NCBI RefSeq assembly: GCF_003437535.1
Contig: NZ_QSQT01000046.1
Coordinates: forward strand, 1-11,367
DNA: 11,367 bases
Direction of reading: 5' to 3'
From: Phocaeicola plebeius
GTDB taxonomy: Bacteria > Bacteroidota > Bacteroidia > Bacteroidales > Bacteroidaceae
Shown here piece after piece: positions 1-5,798 of this stretch. A model generated the notes under the pieces. That model was not told where the DNA came from. It worked only from the letters and a program-made list of their open reading frames with translations, and made no database searches. Each line of letters starts with the position of its first letter. The stretch's first letter is position 1. A program made the position numbers and the translations under genes.

Positions 1-50
1 GAAAACCGTTGTACCGCGAGGTACCCGGGGTTCGAATCCCTGTCTCTCCG
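1..50 (+). tRNA. 3' part of tRNA-Ser, probably UGA anticodon (partial)
   Basis: The sequence starts inside the anticodon loop (GA of a likely TGA anticodon, then AA) and runs through the 3' anticodon stem. A long class II variable arm follows (GTACC GCGA GGTAC, 10-22), then a T arm with loop TTCGAAT (31-37), and the 3' acceptor strand TCTCTCC with discriminator G at 50. A long variable arm and G73 are serine features. CCA is not encoded, so it would be added after transcription. The 5' half lies outside the window. The last 12 bases are part of the att core, so insertion of the element leaves the tRNA intact. The first anticodon base is not visible; UGA is inferred. Confidence 0.9.
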
Positions 51-51
51 C
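39..51 (+). repeat. attL: Left attachment core, at the tRNA-Ser 3' end
   Basis: CCTGTCTCTCCGC is identical to the right-hand copy. Similarity reaches further back: GGTTCGA at 29-35 also occurs at 11244-11250, so 20 of 23 positions match over 29-51, broken only by ATC versus GAG. The core spans the 3' T stem and acceptor strand of the tRNA, so the gene is rebuilt on integration. Left/right naming here follows window orientation. Confidence 0.92.
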
Positions 52-83
52 AACAAACGCTGAAAATCAGCAGATTACAAAAC

Positions 84-130
84 AAACACCCAGTTTTGCA
101 CCCAAGAATGTAAAGTCGGGTGTTTTTGTT
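84..130 (+). terminator. Element-supplied terminator downstream of the tRNA
   Basis: AAACACCC (84-91) pairs with GGGTGTTT (118-125) around a 26-base loop, followed by a T-rich tail (TTTTTGTTTTATTT). It lies 34 bases past the tRNA. Since integration moves the chromosomal terminator 11 kb away, this probably ends tRNA-Ser transcription and shields the element's left end. The loop is long for a classical terminator. The same bases contain CACCCA motifs discussed as possible integrase arm sites. Confidence 0.55.
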
Positions 131-325
131 TTATTTAAGATAATACAACCACTACATAATAAAAGAGTAGCGATATTAAAAGAATCCGATGAGAAAAGAC
201 TAATATTTATCTATCCATTCACTTTGATTTTTCAGGACTTTACATCGTCCTGAAAGTATTTGTTATTGTATTCCAACGTCAGGAGTGGATTATAATACAA
301 GTTTTTTGTGTGGATAGAATTTCGT

Positions 326-356
326 TTTGCTTAATGTACGAAAGTACTTATCTATA
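326..356 (+). promoter_or_regulatory. Possible Bacteroides-type promoter for mef-lnu
   Basis: TTTG at 326-329 fits the -33 element and TATCTATA at 349-356 partly fits the -7 consensus TAnnTTTG, with the usual 19-base spacer. A start near 363 would leave a leader of about 15 bases before ATG at 378, typical for this phylum. The -7 box matches only in part, so this is a weak prediction. Confidence 0.3.
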
Positions 357-377
357 AACGCATGAAATATTAGCACA

Positions 378-1583
378 ATGAATCATTGGAAATCAACTTT
401 GGCCGTGATAGGAATAGGCCAACTCATATCTATTTTAACAAGTACGATTGTTGGCTTCTCCATTATTTTTTGGATTAGCAACGAATTTAAATCCCCGACA
501 GCTTTATCTCTGGCTATTTTAGCTGGATTTTTACCACAATTTGTATTAGGCTTGTTTGCCGGGGTCTATGTTGACAGATGGAATCGAAAGAAAACGATGT
601 TTTATTCGGACTTGTTCATCGCGTTCTGTACCCTATGTCTTTTTATTGTGATAACCAAGGGTTATAAAGACCTTTCTTTTTTTTATCTATTGACTGCTTG
701 TCGTTCAATAGGCAGTACGTTTCATGCACCTGCTTTACAGGCAAGCATCCCTCTACTGGTTCCCAAGCACCATCTTGTCAGGGTATCAGGTTTGTACCAT
801 TCCATTCAATCCTTCAGTGAGGTGATAGCCCCCGTTGTAGGGGCAAGCCTCGTTGTTTGGCTTCCCATACAGTATATTCTGCTCATAGATGTGATCGGAG
901 CTGTTGCTGCTTGTCTGACCTTACTTTGTGTCCAGATTCCTTCTCTTCAAAAAACGAAAGTTCTTCCAGATTTCAAAAAAGAACTGACGGAATGTTGGCA
1001 TACCTTGCGGCGTACAATGGGCATTTTGCCTTTATTCGTATGCTTTACGCTGGTGACTTTTGTCCTTATGCCTGTTTTTACGTTATTTCCTTTTATGACG
1101 CTTCTGCATTTCAACGGAAACATTTTGCAAATGGGAGTTGTGGAAATGGGTTGGGGCTCAGGGGCATTGTTGGGCGGTTTAGTACTTGCCTGTAAGGCTT
1201 TGAAAAGCAAGCAAACATTAGTGATGCATACGGCTTATGTGATATTGGGATTGTATCTGATTAGCGCCAGTTATTTACCATCAAGCGCATTTATAGGTTT
1301 TGTTTGCCTAACATTTACAGGAGGCATAGCCTATTCCATTTACCATGCGCTTTTCATCGCTATTATTCAGCAGAACTTGGCTTCGGACATGCTTGGACGG
1401 ACTTTTTCTCTCATCTTTAGTTTGAGTACCTTTCCATCAATGCTGGGTATCGTAGCTTCAGGATATTGGGTGGAAGCATGGGGTATCACATCCGTCTTTA
1501 TGATCAGCGGATGGGTTATCTTTCTGATTGGAGTGGGTGCAAATTTTATTTCTTCAATCAAGCAGTTGGATAATTACGCATAG
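378..1583 (+). CDS. mef(En2): Mef-type MFS macrolide efflux protein
   Basis: This 401-aa inner-membrane protein of the major facilitator superfamily is about the usual length for Mef (roughly 405 aa, 12 membrane helices). Strongly hydrophobic segments run throughout. The loop between helices 2 and 3 carries the MFS motif A form GVYVDRWNRKK (about 62-72), with the Asp-Arg pair at 66-67, close to the motif in MefA. Mef proteins export macrolides by proton antiport. It starts the rightward cargo block, 24 bp before lnu, with no obvious promoter between them, so the two are probably co-transcribed. From memory of the NBU2 report, only the linA homologue gave detectable resistance in B. thetaiotaomicron, so this gene may be silent or act on other substrates. 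The reading frame looks intact. Confidence 0.9.
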   Translation: MNHWKSTLAVIGIGQLISILTSTIVGFSIIFWISNEFKSPTALSLAILAGFLPQFVLGLFAGVYVDRWNRKKTMFYSDLFIAFCTLCLFIVITKGYKDLSFFYLLTACRSIGSTFHAPALQASIPLLVPKHHLVRVSGLYHSIQSFSEVIAPVVGASLVVWLPIQYILLIDVIGAVAACLTLLCVQIPSLQKTKVLPDFKKELTECWHTLRRTMGILPLFVCFTLVTFVLMPVFTLFPFMTLLHFNGNILQMGVVEMGWGSGALLGGLVLACKALKSKQTLVMHTAYVILGLYLISASYLPSSAFIGFVCLTFTGGIAYSIYHALFIAIIQQNLASDMLGRTFSLIFSLSTFPSMLGIVASGYWVEAWGITSVFMISGWVIFLIGVGANFISSIKQLDNYA

Positions 1584-1607
1584 TATTATTTATTAAAGAA
1601 TTATTAT

Positions 1608-2120
1608 ATGACAAAGAAAGAACACACTACGATTACAGAGTTATTTCAAGTTTTGGACTTGTTGGAAAGCCTGGACATGCAGTTTTGGTTGGATGGAGGC
1701 TGGGGAGTGGATGTCTTGTACGGACAGCAAACCCGCTTGCATAGAGATATTGACATTGATTTTGATGCCAATTATACAGACCAACTCCTTGATCTTTTGC
1801 AGGAGAGAGGATATCAAATTGAAACAAATTGGTTGCCCACCCGTGTGGAACTGTATAGCAAAGAATTAGGCTATATTGATATCCATCCTTTTGTCTTGAA
1901 TGCGGACGGCACTTCCAAACAAGCCGACTTGGATGGAGGCTGGTATGAATTTCAACCGGACTATTTTGGAACAGCAGTCTTTGAAGGCAGAAGCATCCCT
2001 TGCATTTCTGCAAAAGGGCAACAAGTATTCCATTCGGGCTACGATTTAAGAGAGAAGGATATTCACGATTTATCTATAATTAAACAATGTATAACAACAA
2101 TGAGCCTAACAATTAGATAA
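1608..2120 (+). CDS. lnu(AN2): Lincosamide O-nucleotidyltransferase Lnu(AN2)/LinA
   Basis: This 170-aa cytoplasmic enzyme transfers a nucleotide from an NTP to a lincosamide hydroxyl and so inactivates lincomycin and clindamycin. The nucleotidyltransferase signature is clear: GGWGVD at 30-35, then RDIDID at 46-51, whose acidic residues (Asp47, 49, 51) would bind the metal-nucleotide. The WYEFQPDYF and YDLREKDIHDL stretches are also typical of LinA-type proteins. Length fits the LnuA group (about 161-170 aa). Start ATG at 1608 lies 24 bp after mef, behind an A-rich TTAAAGAATTATT leader. NBU2 is the known carrier of this gene in Bacteroides. The last few residues (MSLTIR) may be a replaced tail next to the decayed acetyltransferase gene. 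Confidence 0.94.
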   Translation: MTKKEHTTITELFQVLDLLESLDMQFWLDGGWGVDVLYGQQTRLHRDIDIDFDANYTDQLLDLLQERGYQIETNWLPTRVELYSKELGYIDIHPFVLNADGTSKQADLDGGWYEFQPDYFGTAVFEGRSIPCISAKGQQVFHSGYDLREKDIHDLSIIKQCITTMSLTIR

Positions 2121-2130
2121 GAACAAGAAA

Positions 2131-2494
2131 ATGACAGAAAAACAAATTGTCTGGTATATCTTACTTACAGAAGTAAAGATAGATAGTGACACCCAGTCTG
2201 TCACATCCCTGAGTGTAGCTCCATTGGCAGTCTTGCCGGAATTCCAGCGTAAGGGAATTGGGGGGGATGTTGATTCAGTAAGCCCATCAGAGGGCAGCAC
2301 TTTTGGGTTACGGCACAGCAGTCGTATTGGGGCATAAAGAGTATTATCCTCGATTTGGCTATCGCAAGGCTATCGATTTAGGAATTGAATTTCCTTTCGA
2401 AGTCTCTCATGAATATTGCATGGTGGCTGAATTAATACCTGGAGCTACTGAGAATGTGAAAGGTATGGTTTGTTATCCAACTGACTTTAAATAG
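2131..2494 (+). pseudogene. GNAT-family N-acetyltransferase, broken
   Basis: Two adjacent frames together encode the C-terminal two thirds of a GNAT acetyltransferase. Frame 1 (from ATG 2131) holds the acetyl-CoA motif LAVLPEFQRKGIGG. Frame 3 continues with LGYGTAVVLGHKEYYPRFGY to the stop at 2492-2494. Three lesions are visible. First, the N-terminal 60 or so residues expected in this family are absent, with the gene starting abruptly 10 bp after lnu. Second, a run of seven G (2260-2266) shifts the frame by one; six would restore GIGGMLIQ. Third, the restored frame meets a TAA at 2279-2281 where a Gln/Glu-type residue is expected, then reads on as AHQRAALLGYG. No single slippage event would restore a protein. 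A short 63-aa tail from TTG 2303 is unlikely to be functional. Confidence 0.88.
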
Positions 2495-2522
2495 TTTAAC
2501 AAGTAAAATTCATTATATAACT

Positions 2523-2551
2523 CGGACTGGGTATTTCAATTTCCCAGTCCG
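2523..2551. terminator. Bidirectional terminator between convergent blocks
   Basis: CGGACTGGG (2523-2531) and CCCAGTCCG (2543-2551) form a perfect 9-bp stem with an 11-base loop. It sits between the end of the rightward cargo block and the end of the leftward NTF2-like gene, where a shared terminator is expected. There is no long T tract on either side, so efficiency is uncertain. Confidence 0.6.
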
Positions 2552-2565
2552 TATTCTGATAGTAC

Positions 2566-2919
2566 TTATTCAATTGGAAGATTGTGTTGCTTCAAGAATG
2601 AAAGTTTATCCCAATACCCTCTTTGAAAGACGATTTTGTTATCTTTTACATGAAAAAATCCGCATCCACGAAGTCCAAGAGAGTCTTTCCATTCCATGAT
2701 AGCCCATTCGCCATCTTCAAAAATATTTTCCACCATACAAACCATTTTAGCAGTGGCAAATTCATTCACAAACATTTTGTAGATTGATTCTTTACCAATT
2801 ATTGGTTCGTTTGCGACTTGATGATTTACTGCATTAGTAGCATACAGCTCTGCTATATGATAAGCATCTGCTTTGTTAAAGCAATCTATCCATTTTTCCA
2901 AAACTTCTTTAGGCTTCAT
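2566..2919 (-). CDS. NTF2/SnoaL-like small protein
   Basis: This 117-aa soluble protein has the pattern of the NTF2-like (SnoaL) fold: an N-terminal helix KEVLEKWIDCFNKADAYHIA, the ELYATNAVNHQVANEP segment with an early beta strand, and C-terminal strands WAIMEWKDSLGLRGCGFFHV and KIVFQRGYWDKL. Family members are small cone-shaped pockets that may be isomerases, hydrolases or plain binding proteins, so substrate cannot be assigned. It is the last minus-strand gene, 88 bp after mob, and may be part of the cargo rather than the transfer module. A shared terminator follows it. The start ATG at 2917-2919 is preceded by an A-rich tract. Confidence 0.8.
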   Translation of the reverse strand: MKPKEVLEKWIDCFNKADAYHIAELYATNAVNHQVANEPIIGKESIYKMFVNEFATAKMVCMVENIFEDGEWAIMEWKDSLGLRGCGFFHVKDNKIVFQRGYWDKLSFLKQHNLPIE

Positions 2920-3007
2920 TTTTTATAAATTCTTAGGATTTTGATTCTGTAATAAAAACAATCTGTTTGGATGCATAGATACTTGATTTTATTAATAATA
3001 GGCTATT

Positions 3008-4411
3008 CTATATTCTAAATCCTCTGGATTTTTGCTCTCTCTGCACCGAGTTACGTAGATTCTGCTGTAACTTTTCCCATTGTTCCTTAAACCATTGTAC
3101 TATGGGTTGTCGGTTTATGGTCAGCATAAGCTTACCACTATCCATCGGATGTTTCTCAACCCTAAAAATATCATTCTTGATGTCAAATTTCCACCTGTGT
3201 TCTTCGGAATAAATTTTGCCACTACATTGTATGGATTCTTTCTTTGTCAAGAGGTTTTCTATCATGTCTTTGGTAAACCCGATAACAGCGCATAATTTTT
3301 CCATTCTCAACATCTCTTTGAACATGGGAAACCATTTGTGGGCTTTTTCAAGCAAGGTGCTCAATCGTGATATTTCCTTGTCTTTGGCTTCAAGTTCTTG
3401 ATTATGTATTCTTTGAAGATTACGAATTTGTCTGCTATGCTGTTCCTGTATTTGTTGTATCTGAATTTTTAATTCATCAGTAGCTTTGTCCCGTTTGGTA
3501 ATTTCCTGATGTAGCTGCTCGATGTGATGTTCCAGTTCTTTCAGCTTACCGCTTCCGAAAAGAGAACCTACACCGCTTGCTATGGCGGTAGCAGCATTGG
3601 TGGCTGTTTTCTTTAGTTTGTCCGTGCGTATCTCTGCTTTTACCTGTTTGAGTTCCTGTTCGGCAAGGCTTACTTGTTGTTCCTTGTGTCGCTTGGTTTC
3701 CTCTATACGTTGCAGTTCGGCTTTCTGCTTCTCAATGATGAAATCATTTCGTTCCAGATGCTCTTTACCTGTGACAGCTTTTGCCTGTCCACGTTCCATC
3801 AGGAGAATATCGGAAGCAAGGGTCTGCATGGTTGCCATATCCTCGTCATTGAGCTTTCGGCTCTTTCCAGTTTCATGGTTCATCCAGTCGAATACGACAT
3901 GAGCATGATAATTTGGTTTGAACCATCTGTTACCGACTTGGAAGCTCTCCTTGTCTTCTGCTTCCGGCTGACCGTTCAGCCAATGCCCTTCGTCTTTATG
4001 CAGGAAAATCTGTAGCGGAGTGATGCCCCAGCGTCTTTGGCACTCTTCACCGAATTTGCGTACATCAGCCAGTGTGGTGTCCGGTCTGATAAGCAATACT
4101 CCTTCACGGATGGGTGAGCATCCCGCCACCTTGATAATCTTTCCATTCTTTCCCTTGCGTTCCCTTTCCTTTTCCTGCATGGCACGTCCGGTCTTTTCCT
4201 TGACCATTTGCTTGATATTGTCATAATGAGTTCGCAGTTCGGGAGTGCCGAAGTCGGGATTTATCCACTGTTCGTTATCGGTGGAAAGTTCGGGAACGAC
4301 ATAGATTCTGGACTCCCCGATATTACGCATATACTCGGCAGTCCTTCGATTGTGTGCCTCGCTCGATGCGATGTTGCAAGGCTTGATATGTATGCTTGAT
4401 TTTGTTGCCAT
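3008..4411 (-). CDS. mobN2: MOBV-family relaxase/mobilization protein MobN2
   Basis: This 467-aa DNA relaxase would nick oriT and pilot the strand into a helper-encoded conjugation channel. The N-terminal domain (1 to about 215) is of Pre/Mob (MOBV) type: an early region MATKSSIHIKPCNI...AHNRR, the IYVVPELS and NPDF segment, then LHKDEGHW (His138, His143) and the metal-binding NYHAHVVFDW (His169, His171). The middle (about 225-355) is rich in Glu, Lys and Gln and is predicted coiled coil, common in MOBV relaxases for dimerization. The C-terminal 100 residues are unassigned. It lies just downstream of the oriT region and the primase, as in NBU1; that internal segment is reported as nearly identical between NBU1 and NBU2. 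The start ATG has GGAAAG 6 to 11 bases upstream. Confidence 0.93.
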   Translation of the reverse strand: MATKSSIHIKPCNIASSEAHNRRTAEYMRNIGESRIYVVPELSTDNEQWINPDFGTPELRTHYDNIKQMVKEKTGRAMQEKERERKGKNGKIIKVAGCSPIREGVLLIRPDTTLADVRKFGEECQRRWGITPLQIFLHKDEGHWLNGQPEAEDKESFQVGNRWFKPNYHAHVVFDWMNHETGKSRKLNDEDMATMQTLASDILLMERGQAKAVTGKEHLERNDFIIEKQKAELQRIEETKRHKEQQVSLAEQELKQVKAEIRTDKLKKTATNAATAIASGVGSLFGSGKLKELEHHIEQLHQEITKRDKATDELKIQIQQIQEQHSRQIRNLQRIHNQELEAKDKEISRLSTLLEKAHKWFPMFKEMLRMEKLCAVIGFTKDMIENLLTKKESIQCSGKIYSEEHRWKFDIKNDIFRVEKHPMDSGKLMLTINRQPIVQWFKEQWEKLQQNLRNSVQREQKSRGFRI

Positions 4412-4630
4412 AGCTTCTTTCCTTTGTTTACAATTGATTTACTTTGCTCGCTTTCGCAGAGGGGTTCTTAGGGGTAACCCATAAGCGGAGATTGCAAAGA
4501 GAGGGTCACTCTTTGCTCGGGGTTCTCAGGGGTGAAACGCCCTGAGTGGGTCATTAGGGCAAAGCCCTAATCCCCTCGGGAGAGCCCACAACTACGAAAG
4601 CGAAGCGTGTAGTTATAGTGGGCTATAACC
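4412..4630. other. oriT: Origin of transfer region (oriT)
   Basis: This interval between the primase and mob holds several hairpins in a row: CTTA-GGGGTAACCC-ATAAG (about 4467-4485), GCAAAGAG/CTCTTTGC (4494-4501, 4509-4516), CTCAGGG/CCCTGAG (4525-4531, 4540-4546), TTAGGGC/GCCCTAA (4554-4560, 4564-4570) and GTTATAG/CTATAAC (4612-4618, 4623-4629). Direct repeats CTTTGCTCG (4442, 4511) and GGGGTTCT-Y-AGGGGT-R-A (4461, 4519) are also present. The last hairpin resembles the nic hairpin of MOBV plasmid pMV158. Location next to a relaxase gene and structure fit oriT; nicking itself is inferred. Confidence 0.75.
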
Positions 4631-5582
4631 GGAAGCCTTTCGGTTTCTTGGATAGTGTATCATTCCTCTTTTTGACAGATTGCGCTTGCTCTTTCCTATC
4701 GGCTATTCGTTTCTGTAAATATTCGTTCAGATCTTTACATCCACTGTAGATTTGCGAGGCGTCACGTATATACCGGGTAGCATCATACTCCTTTCTGATT
4801 TGCTGTATTGCTTCCATTCCTGCACGGTCATTGTCAAAGAAACAGTGGATGCGCTCATAGCTTCCCAACGGATAGAGTGCCTTGGGAACATTGGCTACGG
4901 AATTAAGAACTATGTAATCCTGTCTGTCGAAGTCGGGTGATTGCGGACAGCTTTCCAGTCTTAAGGTCAGAAAGGAAAGGTAATCCATAAATCCCTCAAA
5001 AACGTAACATGCACTCCTTGGCTTTCCTGACTGTCTGATATGGGATATTTCTTTTGGTGCGATACATCCCTTGAAATATCGGTTGCGGATTTCATATCCA
5101 CCCGATATGTTCGGAAAAGCAATGGCGAAATAACGTTTGCCGTTGTGGGTGAAACGGGCTTCCTTACATTCTCTTTTCGCCAGTGCCGTGTTTATCCCTC
5201 TTTCCTGTAGATAGGCAAGCAGGGCAGGAGAAGTCAGCTGTACAATGTCCAACTCCTGAAAACTCGGTTCGGAAAATGACTGCTTGCCAAAAGAGAAAGA
5301 TACGGGACGGATGTGCGGAGTCTGTTCCTCGATTTTCTGTAGAAGATAAGGTACATAGTCGGAATAGTAGAGTTCCTGTGCCAGTGCAATGATATTTCCA
5401 CCTTTACCAATTGCAAAATCATACCATTGGTTGCGTTCGGTATTTATTTTGAACGAGGGCTCTGTCTCTTCCCGTAACGGGGATTTATACCACAGGTTGA
5501 TACCTTGCTGCTTGACGGGAGAATGTCCCAAACTGTACAGAAAATCCGCTATCCTGATTTGTTTTGCTGTTTGTATATCCAT
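4623..5582 (-). CDS. prmN2: DnaG-like Toprim primase PrmN2
   Basis: This 319-aa primase-type protein probably synthesises primers on the transferred or excised strand. Residues 1-70 follow the CHC2 zinc-finger layout (YKSPLREETEPSFKI then WYDFAIGKGGNIIALA). The expected zinc-binding Cys/His residues are missing, so this module has lost metal binding or is a fold relic. The Toprim domain (about 190-290) is intact: VFEGFMDYLS with Glu196 and Asp200, and HCFFDNDRAG with Asp250 and Asp252. In NBU1 the primase gene is among those needed for normal excision. The 3' end overlaps the presumed nic hairpin of oriT. The gene follows a 216-bp spacer full of inverted repeats rather than being directly coupled to the ATPase gene. 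Confidence 0.9.
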   Translation of the reverse strand: MDIQTAKQIRIADFLYSLGHSPVKQQGINLWYKSPLREETEPSFKINTERNQWYDFAIGKGGNIIALAQELYYSDYVPYLLQKIEEQTPHIRPVSFSFGKQSFSEPSFQELDIVQLTSPALLAYLQERGINTALAKRECKEARFTHNGKRYFAIAFPNISGGYEIRNRYFKGCIAPKEISHIRQSGKPRSACYVFEGFMDYLSFLTLRLESCPQSPDFDRQDYIVLNSVANVPKALYPLGSYERIHCFFDNDRAGMEAIQQIRKEYDATRYIRDASQIYSGCKDLNEYLQKRIADRKEQAQSVKKRNDTLSKKPKGFRL

Positions 5583-5662
5583 AATAAGATGAGTGTTTGA
5601 ATAATGGTTGGAATATTTATTTCTCTTTTCGCCCGTACCTTTTTATGAAGTACGGTCTGTAT

Positions 5663-5784
5663 AATCACTTCACTTTATTTTCGTATATATAGGATACGGT
5701 AATAAAGTGAAGCGGTTTTACATTCTCTGCAATCGCTTCGCTTTATCCTTAATATATAGACCTGCCGAATAAAGTGAAGTGATT
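5663..5784. repeat. Two-module inverted-repeat array
   Basis: Four 17-base half sites occur in two modules about 68 bp apart: AATCACTTCACTTTATT (5663-5679), AATAAAGTGAAGCGGTT (5701-5717), AATCGCTTCGCTTTATC (5731-5747) and AATAAAGTGAAGTGATT (5768-5784). The outermost pair are exact reverse complements. Each module encloses an AT-rich spacer containing TATATAG. The array lies between the ATPase and primase genes. It could be an operator, a replication or excision origin, or a binding site for the element's ATPase or HTH protein. Confidence 0.8.
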
Positions 5785-5798
5785 ACAGGTTAGACGGT

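Larger units (their letters stand above)
52..377. other. Gene-free left end and leader of the mef gene
   Basis: This 326-base AT-rich stretch has no credible coding sequence. It contains a small hairpin (GCTGA AAA TCAGC, 59-71), the terminator at 84-130, two CACCCA motifs 12 bp apart (87 and 99), and a 9-bp stem TTTCAGGAC/GTCCTGAAA (230-238 and 247-255). A GTAC-GAAA-GTAC palindrome (337-348) lies just before the mef gene. The 230-255 hairpin lacks a T tract and could be a leader structure or protein site. No short leader-peptide gene was identified with confidence. Confidence 0.6.

Noticed and set aside
230..255. TTTCAGGAC/GTCCTGAAA hairpin as a terminator
   Set aside because: The stem is perfect but no T tract follows on the plus strand, so termination is not supported; kept only as a possible leader structure.
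2131..2337. 68-aa protein as a separate gene
   Set aside because: Its last 25 or so residues are frameshifted GNAT sequence with no sense; it is a fragment of the pseudogene.
2303..2494. 63-aa protein as a separate gene
   Set aside because: It begins with TTG inside the GNAT domain and is only the C-terminal part of the broken gene.
4442..4570. Repeats upstream of mob as a CRISPR array
   Set aside because: There are only two imperfect direct repeats with no regular spacers and no cas genes; position fits oriT.
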